Assembly: GCF_008123965.1 (NCBI RefSeq)
Contig: NZ_VSTH01000021.1
Location: 92,645 to 156,644 of the forward strand
DNA length: 64,000 bases
Reading direction: 5' to 3'
Source: Bradyrhizobium hipponense
GTDB taxonomy: Bacteria > Pseudomonadota > Alphaproteobacteria > Rhizobiales > Xanthobacteraceae
Below, piece by piece: positions 1-9,091 of the stretch (the first letter of the stretch is position 1; each line of letters opens with the position of its first letter). The notes beneath the pieces are model-generated. The model did not search any database, had not been told where the DNA came from, and saw only the letters and a list, made by a program, of their open reading frames with translations. Position numbers and translations under genes: made by a program.

Positions 1-360
1 GCAAAGGCGACCGGAGAAATCGGTCAGCAGATCCTTGCCATTCAGGCAGCGACCAAGGAATCTGTCGAATCGATCCGAGAGATCGGTGCGACGATCGCCT
101 CGGTCAACGAGATCACCACCACCGTCGCGGCGGCCGTAGAAGAACAAGGGTCGGCGACGGGCGAAATCGCGCGAAACGTACAAGAGGCCGCGCGCGGCAC
201 GCAGGAAGTTTCAAGCAACATCGGCGGCGTAAGCCAATCCGCGAGCGAGACCGGTCAAACCGCAGCCCAGCTCTTGGCAGCCGCCAACGAACTCTCGCAG
301 CAGTCGGATACGCTGCGCTCCCAAGTTGAAGGCTTCTTCACCACCATACGGGCTGCCTAG
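1..360 (+). CDS. Methyl-accepting chemotaxis protein, C-terminal part
   Basis: The reading frame is open from the first base and stops with TAG at 358-360, giving the last 119 residues of a protein whose start lies outside the window. The residues are Ala/Glu/Gln/Ser-rich with heptad spacing, as expected of the cytoplasmic coiled-coil signalling hairpin of a chemoreceptor. Segments such as ATKESVESIREIG, EITTTVAAAVEEQGSATGEI and NELSQQSDTLRSQVEGFF are typical of the descending helix of alphaproteobacterial MCPs, with Glu/Gln pairs that could be methylation sites. The product would pass ligand or energy-state signals to CheW and CheA. The sensor domain and membrane segments are not in the window, so the stimulus is unknown. 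Confidence 0.9.
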   Translation, partial: AKATGEIGQQILAIQAATKESVESIREIGATIASVNEITTTVAAAVEEQGSATGEIARNVQEAARGTQEVSSNIGGVSQSASETGQTAAQLLAAANELSQQSDTLRSQVEGFFTTIRAA

Positions 361-758
361 GTTCGAAAGTAAATTCTGAGTCAGCTCGGGTTCTTGAATT
401 TCGCACCCCGTACGTGTGCGGAGACGAGGTCTGTTCCGGGGCATTCGCGTCGATCTTGGCATGTCCGCGACACCTCCGGTTGGGGGGCAACTCGGAAATG
501 CGAGTTGTCCGGATTCGCCGGTTGAAGGCATCGGTTTGGACGTGATGCTGCCGTTCTGACTACCCAGTTGTCGGAAACGGCCACAAGCGAGATGCGCCCA
601 AACAACTGGAGCATAAGAAGTCTGATGCTTGAGGCTGTCGAGCGCGAATCCCGCAAAAGCTGATAGGGACACTATAGGGACACTGACCAGCTAACCGTCT
701 GACTTCTATATCACTTTTTTGCGCCACCTTCTCCCACAAGGGGAGAAGGAAGAAGCGA
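361..758. other. Intergenic stretch, no gene seen
   Basis: About 400 bases between the chemoreceptor stop and the convergent formylglutathione hydrolase. The open frames here show no recognisable family, start site or signal. A short direct repeat, 'tagggacact', occurs twice near 663-682. No tRNA or clear terminator was found. Confidence 0.5.
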
Positions 759-1604
759 TCACCCCTTCAACCGCTCCGCATGCCAGTGCAGATGGTCGCT
801 CATGAAGGTCGAGATGAAATAATAGCTGTGGTCGTAGCCCGCCTGGCGCCGCAGCGTCAGCGGGATGCCGGCCTTGGTGCAGGCGGCTTCCAGCAGCTCC
901 GGCCGCAACTGCTCCTTCAGGAAATTATCGGCCTCGCCTACATCGACGAGAAAGCCGGGAAACTTCGCACCGTCCTCGATCAGCGCCACCGTGTCATGGG
1001 TGCGCCATGTCTCCTTGTTGGGCCCGAGATAGCCAGTCAGCGCCTTGATGCCCCAAGGCACAAGCGACGGCGCGACGATCGGAGCAAACGCACTGGCGGC
1101 GCGATAGCGGTGCGGATTGCGCAGCGCCACCGTCAGCGCGCCGTGGCCGCCCATCGAATGGCCCATCACCGATTGGCGCCTGGCATCGACGGGAAAATTT
1201 TCTGCCACGAGTTTTGGCAATTCGTCAGTGACGTAGCTCCACATGCGGTAGTTGCGCGCAAACGGCGCCTGCGTCGCATCAACATAGAAGCCGGCCCCCA
1301 GGCCGAAATCATAGGCGTTGTTGGCATCGCCGGGCACGTCGGGTCCGCGCGGGCTGGTGTCGGGCGCGACGAAGATCAGGCCAAGCTCAGCGCAGGCGCG
1401 GCGGAATTCGCCCTTCTCGGTGACGTTGGCATGGGTGCAGGTGAGCCCGGAGAGATACCAGACCACAGGCAGCTTGGCGGCCTGCGCATGCGGCGGAACA
1501 TAGACCGAGAACACCATGTCGGTTCCGGTCGCCTGGCTCGCATGGCGATACACGCCCTGCACGCCGCCATAGGATGTATTGGTCGAGACAGTCTGGATCG
1601 TCAT
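759..1604 (-). CDS. fghA: S-formylglutathione hydrolase
   Basis: This alpha/beta-hydrolase of the esterase D family hydrolyses S-formylglutathione to formate and glutathione, the last step of glutathione-dependent formaldehyde oxidation in the cytoplasm. The nucleophile elbow GHSMGGHGAL lies near residue 150. The oxyanion-hole region VVWYLSGLTCTHANV is near residue 50, and the C-terminal GYDHSYYF holds the catalytic His. The length of 281 aa is normal. I start at the ATG giving MTIQTVS because the family begins this way and a GGAG lies upstream; a GTG nine codons earlier is less likely. No formaldehyde dehydrogenase gene is adjacent, so the gene appears to stand alone. It is convergent with nothing close and lies tail-to-tail with the chemoreceptor. 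Confidence 0.95.
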   Translation of the reverse strand: MTIQTVSTNTSYGGVQGVYRHASQATGTDMVFSVYVPPHAQAAKLPVVWYLSGLTCTHANVTEKGEFRRACAELGLIFVAPDTSPRGPDVPGDANNAYDFGLGAGFYVDATQAPFARNYRMWSYVTDELPKLVAENFPVDARRQSVMGHSMGGHGALTVALRNPHRYRAASAFAPIVAPSLVPWGIKALTGYLGPNKETWRTHDTVALIEDGAKFPGFLVDVGEADNFLKEQLRPELLEAACTKAGIPLTLRRQAGYDHSYYFISTFMSDHLHWHAERLKG

Positions 1605-1691
1605 GCCTTGGGCTCCATGGCATCTAACCACATCAACATTGCAACGCTTGTGTGACCGAATTTGTGCCGGCGCGCCAAGCCTGGTGTAAGG

Positions 1692-2312
1692 TCAGGCAAC
1701 GCCGCTGTCGATCGCCAGCCGCACCAGCTCGACCGAGGTCTTGACCCCGAGCTTCTGGCGCATGAGCGAGGAGGTGTTGGCGACCGTCTTGTAGGACGAT
1801 TGCACCAGCCACGCGATCTCGGACAGGCTCTTCCCCGCGCTGAGCAGCCGCAGGATCTCCATCTCGCGCGCGCTCAGCTTCGATAGCGGATTTTGTGCCA
1901 GTGTCGGTCCGGCGAAGGCGATGCTGCGGGCGATCGCGCTCGGCAGATAAGTGCCGCCGCCGCCGACGGTGCGGATCGCCTCGACGAGATCGTCGGGATC
2001 GCCGGTCTTCGAGACATAACCCTTGGCTCCGCATTCGATCGCGCGCGCGGCGAAAGCAGGATCGTCGTTCATGCTGAACATGATGATGCGGGCCTCGGGC
2101 GCGCGATCGAGGATGCGCCGCGCCAGCTCGAAGCCGGAAACGGTCGGCAGGTTGATGTCGATCACGCAGAGGTCGGGTCGCTCGACGATGAAGACGCATT
2201 CGCCGTCCTCGGCGTCGGCGGCCTCCAGGATCTCGATCGCGCCTTCGTCGGCCAGCACGGCGCGGCAGCCGGAGGCGACGATGGGATGGTCATCGACGAT
2301 CAGAATGCGCAT
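1692..2312 (-). CDS. NarL/LuxR-family response regulator
   Basis: This two-component DNA-binding regulator has 206 aa. The receiver domain starts with MRILIVDDHP, has the phospho-acceptor Asp near residue 52 in VIDINLP, and a conserved Lys in KGYVSKTG. The C-terminal LuxR-type helix-turn-helix is LSAREMEILRLLSAGKSLSE. The start at MRIL is preferred over an in-frame codon seven residues upstream because the receiver strand begins there. It is divergently transcribed from the histidine kinase at 2516, and its partnership with that NarX/UhpB-type kinase is inferred from this arrangement. The approximately 200-base divergent region between them would hold both promoters. The target genes cannot be read from the sequence; the TonB receptor downstream of the kinase is a candidate. 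Confidence 0.92.
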   Translation of the reverse strand: MRILIVDDHPIVASGCRAVLADEGAIEILEAADAEDGECVFIVERPDLCVIDINLPTVSGFELARRILDRAPEARIIMFSMNDDPAFAARAIECGAKGYVSKTGDPDDLVEAIRTVGGGGTYLPSAIARSIAFAGPTLAQNPLSKLSAREMEILRLLSAGKSLSEIAWLVQSSYKTVANTSSLMRQKLGVKTSVELVRLAIDSGVA

Positions 2313-2515
2313 AGGCGTTCCCCGCAACAACATCCCGGCCTGTTTCGCGCCGCATGATGCCGGACGAGATCGATGCGCGGATATCGTGTCTCATGTCGGG
2401 CCATGCAACCCGGCCGGGATTGCTGTACGGTTTCGATTAGATATCGAGCGCTTCGGGTCTGTCAACGCCATCGCAAAGACTCGAGCAAATCCTTCGCGGG
2501 GCACGGGCAATTCCA

Positions 2516-3874
2516 ATGTGGCAAAATCTATCCTTGCGCGGGCGCATCAACCTGCTGCTGGCGCTGCTGCTGGCGCTGGGGCTCGCCGTCAATATCGGCC
2601 GCCAGGTCGCGGAGGCGGGCCCGCGCGTGCAGGCCGAGGACCAGAGCGTGATCCGGCTCGCGCGCGAGTTCATTGAGATGATCGTTGCCGATCTCAACGA
2701 GGCGCCCGATCCCGATGCCAGGCTGAACCAGATCGCGCGCGATCTCAGCCGTCTGCGCCATGTCAGCATCGCGCTCAGGGATGCCAGCGGTAATCCGCTC
2801 ACGCCGCCGCGGGCCGAGGAAGATGACGCTGCCCGTGCGCCGCCGCCCTGGTTCGTCAGCCTGGTTCATCCCGAGCAGACCGCGGTCAGCGTGCCGCTCT
2901 CGATCCACGGCAAGCCCGGCTCGCTCGTCATCACCTCGCACCCCAATGACGAGATCGCCGAGATCTGGGACGGCATCGTGACCCAGCTCGAGGTCGGATC
3001 AGTGATCGCGATCGCGCTGTTCCTGGTGATGATGACGGTGGTCGGCCGTGCGCTCGGGCCGCTCCAGTCCTTGGCGGAGGTGATGGCCGAGCTCGAAGGC
3101 GGGCGCTATGAGGCGCGGGTCGTGCCGGGCGGCGCACCCGAGCTTTCAGCGATTTGCACCAGGCTCAATCATCTGGCGGCGACGCTGGGGGAAGCGATCG
3201 AGGACAAGCGGCGCCTTGCCGAGCGTAACGTGTCGCTCCAGGACCTGGAGCGCAAGGAGATCGCCCGCGAGCTCCACGACGAGTTCGGGCCGTATCTGTT
3301 CTCGCTGCGCGCGCATGCCAGCGCGCTGGCCAAGCAGGCGGACGGGCGCGTCCCAAGTGCGGACGCGGTGCGAAAACACGGCAGCGCCATGCTGGAGCAG
3401 ATCAACGCGCTGCAGCAGTTCAACCGCCGCGTGCTGGAGCGGCTGCGGCCGGTCGGCCTCGCCGAGCTCGGCCTGCGCCAGGCGCTGGAATCGCTGTCGC
3501 GGCTGTGGCGCGAGTCGCATCCCGATGTCGCGATCGAGACATCGATCTCGCCCGCGCTCGGGCCAACCGGGGAAACCGCCGACCTCACCATCTACCGCAC
3601 CGTGCAGGAAGCGCTCACCAACGTGTTCCGCCACGCCGGCGCGACCTCGGTCAACGTCGTGATCGAACCGGTCGAACAGCCCGGGCGCGACGGCCGCAGC
3701 TGCGCCCGGGTGCGGGTCAGCGATAATGGCCGCGGCATGGACCTGGGCCAGACGCTCGGCTTCGGCCTCGTCGGCATGCGCGAGCGGATTCTGGCGCTGG
3801 GCGGTTCGCTCAGCGTCGCCTCCAGCGAGGGCGGGTTGACCGTGGAAGCCCTGGTTCCGACGGCATCGGCCTGA
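2516..3874 (+). CDS. Membrane sensor histidine kinase (HisKA_3 type)
   Basis: A 452-residue sensor kinase. Transmembrane segments lie near residues 11-28 and 160-178, enclosing a periplasmic sensor of about 130 aa. A HAMP-like linker follows (GRALGPLQSLAEVMAELEGG). The dimerisation/phospho-acceptor helix has His254 in EIARELHDEFG, the HisKA_3 pattern of NarX, DesK and UhpB. The ATPase domain shows the N-box EALTNVFRHAGA and the G1/G2 motifs VSDNGRGMDLG and GFGLVGMRERI. It should autophosphorylate and pass phosphate to the NarL-type regulator encoded divergently at 1692-2312. No strong ribosome-binding site precedes the chosen ATG. The ligand is unknown; the sensor region is acidic and Pro-rich in its second half. 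Confidence 0.93.
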   Translation: MWQNLSLRGRINLLLALLLALGLAVNIGRQVAEAGPRVQAEDQSVIRLAREFIEMIVADLNEAPDPDARLNQIARDLSRLRHVSIALRDASGNPLTPPRAEEDDAARAPPPWFVSLVHPEQTAVSVPLSIHGKPGSLVITSHPNDEIAEIWDGIVTQLEVGSVIAIALFLVMMTVVGRALGPLQSLAEVMAELEGGRYEARVVPGGAPELSAICTRLNHLAATLGEAIEDKRRLAERNVSLQDLERKEIARELHDEFGPYLFSLRAHASALAKQADGRVPSADAVRKHGSAMLEQINALQQFNRRVLERLRPVGLAELGLRQALESLSRLWRESHPDVAIETSISPALGPTGETADLTIYRTVQEALTNVFRHAGATSVNVVIEPVEQPGRDGRSCARVRVSDNGRGMDLGQTLGFGLVGMRERILALGGSLSVASSEGGLTVEALVPTASA

Positions 3875-3900
3875 CCCGCGCGGAAGGGAAGCGGGAAGAA

Positions 3901-3919
3901 TTCCCGATTTTGTCGGGAA
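3901..3919. repeat. Inverted repeat between kinase and TonB receptor
   Basis: TTCCCGA-TTTTG-TCGGGAA forms a perfect 7-bp stem 26 bases after the kinase stop. No T-run follows on either strand, so it may be a weak terminator or an operator for the TonB receptor gene. Confidence 0.45.
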
Positions 3920-4047
3920 AACGGGCGCCGAGATCGCCCGACCTTTTACGGCTGGCGCATGCACGGTGGCCGACTACACTCGTCCCAAGCAAACGGCAAA
4001 GTGGCCGCAAAAAACAGACGAACGTGGTTGCGGATGGGACTGCAGGG

Positions 4048-6492
4048 ATGGGCGCGCGAAGGCTGTTGATTGTCTCGGTATCGACGGGGCTGGCGTCTGG
4101 AATTGTGCTCGGGACGGAGGCGCGGGCCGCGCAGGACGAAGAGACCAACGTTCAAAACCTGCCGGCAATCGAAGTGGTGGCGCCACGGCAGGCCCCGAGG
4201 CGTGCGCCATCGCGAGCGCCGGTACGCTCTGCGAGCACCGCAAAGCCCAGCAACAGGCTGTACGTCTACCCGACATCGCCAGGCACCGGCAGAGGCATCG
4301 AGGTCGACAAGGTTCCCTCGGCGATCAACGCCGTCGATGCCAATCAGATCAAGCGCACGGGCTCGCTCAACGTCACCGACGCGCTGCGCGACAACATCGC
4401 CGGAATCAACATCAGTGAGGTCACCGGCAATCCGTTTCAGCCGGATATCGAATTCCGCGGCTTTGTCGCCTCGCCCGTGACGGGCGCGCCGCAGGGCCTT
4501 GCCATCTACCAGAACGGCGTCCGCATCAATGAAGCCTTCTCCGACGCCGTCAACTGGGACCTGATCCCGACCGCCGCGATCAGGTCGGTGACGCTCGTGA
4601 CCAACAATCCAGCCTTCGGCCTCAATGCGCTGGGCGGCGCGATCAATCTACAAATGAAGGACGGCTTCACATACCAGGGCGCCGAGATCGACATGATGGG
4701 CGGCTCGTTCGGCCGTATCCAGGGCTCGGCGCAGTGGGGCAAGCAGGTCGACAAGAACTACGGCGTCTACGCCGCACTCGAAGGCCTGCACGACAACGGC
4801 TTCCGCAATTTCTCGCAATCGGACGTGCGGCGCTTCTACGGCGATGTCGGCTACAAGGCCGGCGACAGCGAATTCCATGTCAACATGGGCGCTGCCAAGA
4901 ACGATTTCGGCGCCAATGCCACCGTTCCCGCCGAGTTGCTCGATAAATATTGGGGCGCGACCTACACGACGCCGCAGACCACCTCCAACCGCGTCGGTTA
5001 TCTCAACCTCACTGGCAAGGCCGATGCGACGCCGACCTGGACGCTCGAAGGCACGGCGCATCTGCGCCGCTACGAGCAGAAGCTCGTCGATGGCAATCCG
5101 ACAAACGTGCAGGAATGCGCCATTGCCGGGCTCTTGTGCTTCGGCGACGATACGACGCCGGCCAATGGCACGAACGGCATGCAGCTTGCCAATCCTTTCG
5201 CGTCGGGGACCATCCTCGGGGAGATCGACCGGAGCTCGATACGTTCGACCACCTTCGGCGTATCAGGACAGGCCACCAACACCGGTCAATTGCTCAGCCA
5301 CGACAACCGCTTCGTGATGGGCTCAACCTATGACGCCAGCATCACGCGCTATGACGCGACGGCCGAAATCGGCTCCATCGCAGAAAACTACGTCGTCAGC
5401 GGCAGCGGCGTCTTCTTAGGTCCGACTGGCACGCCGGTCCCCGTTGCCGGCCCCGTCTCGCTGCGCACCGTCAACCAATATAATGGCCTGTATGCGATGG
5501 ACACGTTCAACGTCACGGATGCCTTCGCCGTGACGGGCGGCGGCCGTTTCAACGTGGCGCGCATCTCGCTGCAGGATCAGCTCGGCACCGCGCTCAACGG
5601 CGATCACAGCTTCACCCGCTTCAATCCGGTGATCGGCGGCACCTACAAGATCACGCCGGAGCTGACGGCCTATGCCGGCTATTCCGAGGCCAACCGCGTG
5701 CCGACGCCGCTCGAGCTCGGCTGCGCCGATCCCGTCAGGCCCTGCCTCCTCGCGGCGTTCCTAGTCTCGGACCCGCCGCTGAATCAAGTCGTGTCAAAGA
5801 CCGTCGAGGCCGGCTTCCGCGGCACCAAGGAGCTCAACATCGGCTCCCTCGGATGGAAGGTCGGCGCGTTCCGCGCCACCAATTACGACGACATTGCCGC
5901 CGTTCCCGCGGTCGGACGCACCGGCTTCGGCTACTTCACGAACGTCGGCAGAACGCGGCGTCAGGGGCTCGAGGCCGAGGTCAACCTCAAGTCGCCCACA
6001 CTTCAGTTCCAGGCGAGCTATGCGTTCGTCGACGCACGCTACCTCGATGCGTTCGAGCTCGGCTCTGAAAGCCCGTTCAGGAATCCCGTCACCGAGACCA
6101 TTCAGGTACTGCCCGGCGACCAGATCCCCGCGATCCCGCGCCATCGCGTCAAGCTCGGCATCGACTATGCCGTAACCGACGTCTGGAAGGTCGGCGGCAA
6201 CGCGATCTTCGTTTCCAGCCAGTATCTGGTCGGCGACGAGTCCAACCAATACACGAAGCTGCCGTCCTACACCGTGTTCAATCTCCACACCTCCTATCAG
6301 GTCACCAAGAACTTTCAGCTCTACGGCCGCGTCGACAACGTCTTCGACAGGCGTTATGCGACCTATGGGCAGTTCTTCGACAGGGGCGCGTTGCCCAACT
6401 TCGCCAACGGCGGCGTCGACTTCAGCGACCCGCGCTCGCTGAGCCCGGCGCGGCCCCGCGCGTTCTACGCGGGGATGCGGGTGACGTTCTGA
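4048..6492 (+). CDS. TonB-dependent outer-membrane receptor
   Basis: An 814-aa outer-membrane active transporter. I start at MGARRLLIVSVSTGLASG, which gives a typical signal peptide ending near AARA/QDEE; an in-frame ATG 46 codons earlier would bury that signal. A candidate TonB box, IEVVAPRQ, follows, then a Pro/Arg-rich linker, a plug domain (VPSAINAVDANQIK, ALRDNIAGINISE, IEFRGF, GLNALGGAINLQMK) and a 22-strand-type beta barrel ending in ARPRAFYAGMRVTF with the required terminal Phe. The substrate is not evident; siderophores, vitamin B12 and other chelates are possible. Pieces of a closely related gene recur at 17.3 kb and 23.6-24.0 kb. The histidine kinase gene lies 173 bases upstream on the same strand and might regulate it. 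Confidence 0.93.
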   Translation: MGARRLLIVSVSTGLASGIVLGTEARAAQDEETNVQNLPAIEVVAPRQAPRRAPSRAPVRSASTAKPSNRLYVYPTSPGTGRGIEVDKVPSAINAVDANQIKRTGSLNVTDALRDNIAGINISEVTGNPFQPDIEFRGFVASPVTGAPQGLAIYQNGVRINEAFSDAVNWDLIPTAAIRSVTLVTNNPAFGLNALGGAINLQMKDGFTYQGAEIDMMGGSFGRIQGSAQWGKQVDKNYGVYAALEGLHDNGFRNFSQSDVRRFYGDVGYKAGDSEFHVNMGAAKNDFGANATVPAELLDKYWGATYTTPQTTSNRVGYLNLTGKADATPTWTLEGTAHLRRYEQKLVDGNPTNVQECAIAGLLCFGDDTTPANGTNGMQLANPFASGTILGEIDRSSIRSTTFGVSGQATNTGQLLSHDNRFVMGSTYDASITRYDATAEIGSIAENYVVSGSGVFLGPTGTPVPVAGPVSLRTVNQYNGLYAMDTFNVTDAFAVTGGGRFNVARISLQDQLGTALNGDHSFTRFNPVIGGTYKITPELTAYAGYSEANRVPTPLELGCADPVRPCLLAAFLVSDPPLNQVVSKTVEAGFRGTKELNIGSLGWKVGAFRATNYDDIAAVPAVGRTGFGYFTNVGRTRRQGLEAEVNLKSPTLQFQASYAFVDARYLDAFELGSESPFRNPVTETIQVLPGDQIPAIPRHRVKLGIDYAVTDVWKVGGNAIFVSSQYLVGDESNQYTKLPSYTVFNLHTSYQVTKNFQLYGRVDNVFDRRYATYGQFFDRGALPNFANGGVDFSDPRSLSPARPRAFYAGMRVTF

Positions 6493-6515
6493 AGCGGGAT
6501 GAAGCTTTGTTGAAT

Positions 6516-6690
6516 CGAGAATGAAGTCATCGAATACACCGCTCGTGGGCTGGTGTGTGGATTCGCGCAGTGCAACCACTTGTCCGGGTACGGAGCGAGG
6601 CGGGAGGCCCTAGCCTCAGGCGGTCATCGATGCGGTCACCCGCGCCGGAGCTTCTGCAACCAAGGCCGCCGCTGGGACGTTATCCGGAAA
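6516..6690. repeat. Long dispersed repeat, copy A (partner at 29326-29484)
   Basis: From 'aatgaagtcatcgaata' onward this stretch matches, by eye, roughly three quarters of the bases at 29326-29484, including 'gagcgag-cggga' and 'caaccaaggccgc-gctggg'. At 29.3 kb the repeat begins with the last codons (NEVIE, stop) of an ABC-type binding-protein remnant. Copy A therefore probably also derives from the tail of such a gene plus downstream DNA. It sits directly after the TonB receptor and before the TAXI gene. Confidence 0.7.
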
Positions 6691-6741
6691 TGTGGTAGTC
6701 CTACAAGGAAGCAGGCTTTTGCTCTCCGACCGGCAGCGGAT

Positions 6742-8160
6742 ATGTCCTCGTCCGATGGTACAGGTGCAACCAGTGACGCAGCCCGCCGACAGCGGAGAAG
6801 GAGCAACACCTTACTGCTGATCCTGGCAGTTGGATTCTTCATTTTTGGTGCCGCGGCGGGCGCACTGTATTACGTGTTGGGGCCGGTCACTCTCCGGATT
6901 GCGGTCGGACCGCCGGGAAGTGACGATCACAAAGTTATTCAAGCGGCGGCCGAGGCCTTCGCCAGCGAAAGCCGGACACTCAGGCTCTCTCTGATCACGA
7001 CCGACGGTGCGGTCGAAGCTCTCGGCCTGCTTGGTGCCGGGAAAGCCCACCTTGCGGTCGGTCGTGGCGATCTCGAAATGCCGGCCGACGCGCAGACCGT
7101 CGCCATCGTGCGCAAGAACTTCGTTGTGCTGTGGTCACCTTCCGGACTTGCGGGCAAGAACTCCAAAAGAAAGCCGGCAGCGAAAATCAAGGAGATCGCC
7201 GATCTAGCAGGGCACAGGGTCGGCGTGATCGGCCGGACGCCGGCGAACGCTGCGTTGCTGCGGGTCATCCTGAGCGCCTGCGGAGTGGAGGCGGACAAGG
7301 TCGCGATTACGCAATTTGGCACGGACCAGATCGAGCAACTAGCGCGCGACCCCACCCTCGATGCATTCATCGCGGTCGGTCCGCTCGACAGCAAGATCAC
7401 CTCTGACGCCATCGCAGCAACGGCCCGGGCGCGAGGCGATCCCAAGTTTCTTGCGATAGACGCGTCAGAAGCGATCGCCCTGAAACACCCCCGTTATGAA
7501 TCCGAAGAAATCCCGCCCAGCGTCTTCAATACGAATCCGGCTTGGCCGGACGACAAGGTCGAGACGGTCAGCGTCAGCCACCTGATCATGGCGCAAAAGA
7601 CCCTGTCTGAAACGACGGTAGCGGCATTTTTCCGGCAACTGCTCGCCGTCCGTCAGGTGATTGTCCGGCGGGTGCCCGGCGTTGCGCACATCACCAAGCC
7701 GGACACCGACAAGGACGCCGAATTGCCGGTGCATCGCGGAGCGGCAGCCGTCATCGACGGCACCGAGCGTACCTTTCTCGACAGGTACGGCGATTACTTC
7801 TGGTTTGCTCTGCTGCTTCTCTCCGGGGTTGGTTCGGTCGCGGCCTGGCTGCGTCACTATTTGAATCGGGATGAAAGGGATGAAAACACCGGTCATCGCA
7901 ACAGAATCCAGGCCATGGTTTCCGGGGTACGGACCGCGGAATCCAACCAGCAACTCCTGGCAATGCAACGCGAGGTCGACGCGATCATAAGTGAAACGCT
8001 CGAATGTTATGATGACGGCGCCATCGAGGAAGAGGAGCTGGCGGCCTTTGGTCTGGTGCTCGACCTGTTCAATCACGCCGTCGTAGAGAGGCGCGCGACA
8101 TTGCAAGCGGGCCCGCCCGAACCGGTCCGCGGCGCGGCAGCAGGCCGCGGCCTCACGTGA
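6742..8160 (+). CDS. TAXI-family TRAP transporter binding subunit, membrane-anchored
   Basis: A 472-aa protein of the TAXI/NMT1-like solute-binding family. One N-terminal membrane helix (TLLLILAVGFFIFGAAAGAL, about residues 25-44) anchors it. The binding domain begins LRIAVGPPGSDDHKVIQAAA and includes DLAGHRVGVIGRTPANAALL. A second membrane segment lies near residue 350 (FWFALLLLSGVGSVAAWL), and the C-terminus is a cytoplasmic coiled coil. A helix after the sensor domain suggests that it signals or tethers rather than acting as a free periplasmic receptor. I start at MSSSDGTG; the longer open frame upstream overlaps the dispersed repeat and is probably not translated. No TRAP permease gene is adjacent. 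The perfect palindrome CGTGACGTCACG spans its stop codon (8156-8167). Confidence 0.85.
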   Translation: MSSSDGTGATSDAARRQRRRSNTLLLILAVGFFIFGAAAGALYYVLGPVTLRIAVGPPGSDDHKVIQAAAEAFASESRTLRLSLITTDGAVEALGLLGAGKAHLAVGRGDLEMPADAQTVAIVRKNFVVLWSPSGLAGKNSKRKPAAKIKEIADLAGHRVGVIGRTPANAALLRVILSACGVEADKVAITQFGTDQIEQLARDPTLDAFIAVGPLDSKITSDAIAATARARGDPKFLAIDASEAIALKHPRYESEEIPPSVFNTNPAWPDDKVETVSVSHLIMAQKTLSETTVAAFFRQLLAVRQVIVRRVPGVAHITKPDTDKDAELPVHRGAAAVIDGTERTFLDRYGDYFWFALLLLSGVGSVAAWLRHYLNRDERDENTGHRNRIQAMVSGVRTAESNQQLLAMQREVDAIISETLECYDDGAIEEEELAAFGLVLDLFNHAVVERRATLQAGPPEPVRGAAAGRGLT

Positions 8161-8274
8161 CGTCACGATGTGAAACATCACCCGCGATCGCGCCGACACG
8201 TGCGGACGACCCTCGGGGGATGTTCCAGGCGGAGCCTAAGCGTGATGTCGCCAATGTGAGAAATACGCTCTTGC

Positions 8275-9057
8275 CTATTGCGCGGTCCAGCCGCCATCGA
8301 CTGAGATTGTCGTGCCGGTGATCTGGTCGGCAACGGCCGAGCACAAGAACGCAACAGTGCCACCGAGCTGCTCCGGAGAGGCGAAGTCCAGCGATGGCTG
8401 TTTCTCCGCGAGAAGCTCCCCGGTCGCCTCCTTCCGGCTAATGCCCTTCTCCGCCGCGATGTCGTCGATCTGCTTCTCCACAAGCGGCGTGCGCACCCAG
8501 CCGGGACAGACCGCGTTGCAGGTGATGCCGCTCCCGGCGGTTTCGAGGCCCACCACCTTGGTGAGGCCGACGAGGCCGTGCTTGGCCGCGACATAGGCTG
8601 CCTTGTGGGTGGATGCGACGAGCCCATGCGCGGAGGCGATATTGATGATGCGACCCCAGCGCTGCTTCTTCATCTGGGGCACGGCGGAAGCGATGCCGTG
8701 AAATGCGGCAGAGAGATTGATGTCGAGAATGGCCTTCCACTTGGCGGGCGGGAACTCCTCGACTGGTGCGGTGAACTGGATGCCGGCATTATTGACGAGG
8801 ATGTCGAGCCGTCCGAATCGTCCGATCGTCGCCTCGATCATTCTGCGCACGGCGTCTCCATCCGACACGTCGGCGCCGTCATATTCGACGCGCACACCGT
8901 TCTCGCCATCGATGCCGCTTCGGATTTTCTCGATCTCGCTCGAGTCGCCAAAGCCGTTCAGGACGATATTGGCGCCGAGCTTGGCCAGCTCTCGGGCGAT
9001 CCCAAGGCCGATGCCGCTGGTCGATCCGGTGACGATCGCCACCTTGCCTTTCAACAT
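8275..9057 (-). CDS. bdhA: D-3-hydroxybutyrate dehydrogenase (SDR family)
   Basis: A 260-aa short-chain dehydrogenase that interconverts (R)-3-hydroxybutyrate and acetoacetate with NAD+. The Rossmann motif is TGSTSGIG (residues 9-16), NNAG is near residue 91, and the catalytic SxxxxxxxxxxYVAAK is ASAHGLVASTHKAAYVAAK. The stretch GLVGLTKVVGLETAGSGITC followed by NAVCPGWVRTPLVEKQI is diagnostic of bacterial BDH. The start MLKGKVAIV has AAGGAA upstream. It is the last gene of a minus-strand operon with patatin (35-base gap), acetoacetate decarboxylase and an FAD oxidoreductase. That context supports a role in ketone-body or polyhydroxybutyrate turnover. Confidence 0.93.
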   Translation of the reverse strand: MLKGKVAIVTGSTSGIGLGIARELAKLGANIVLNGFGDSSEIEKIRSGIDGENGVRVEYDGADVSDGDAVRRMIEATIGRFGRLDILVNNAGIQFTAPVEEFPPAKWKAILDINLSAAFHGIASAVPQMKKQRWGRIINIASAHGLVASTHKAAYVAAKHGLVGLTKVVGLETAGSGITCNAVCPGWVRTPLVEKQIDDIAAEKGISRKEATGELLAEKQPSLDFASPEQLGGTVAFLCSAVADQITGTTISVDGGWTAQ

Positions 9058-9091
9058 GACAAATTCCTTTCGATGATGGTTGGAGACGAAG

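Noticed and set aside
211..672. 153-aa minus-strand frame over the chemoreceptor end and the following gap
   Set aside because: Overlaps a real coding frame on the other strand and has no family motif or ribosome-binding site.
780..1655. 291-aa plus-strand frame
   Set aside because: Antisense shadow of the S-formylglutathione hydrolase gene in high-GC DNA.
8156..8167. Palindrome CGTGACGTCACG as a regulatory site
   Set aside because: Perfect, but spans the stop codon of the TAXI gene with no promoter context; could be chance in GC-rich DNA.
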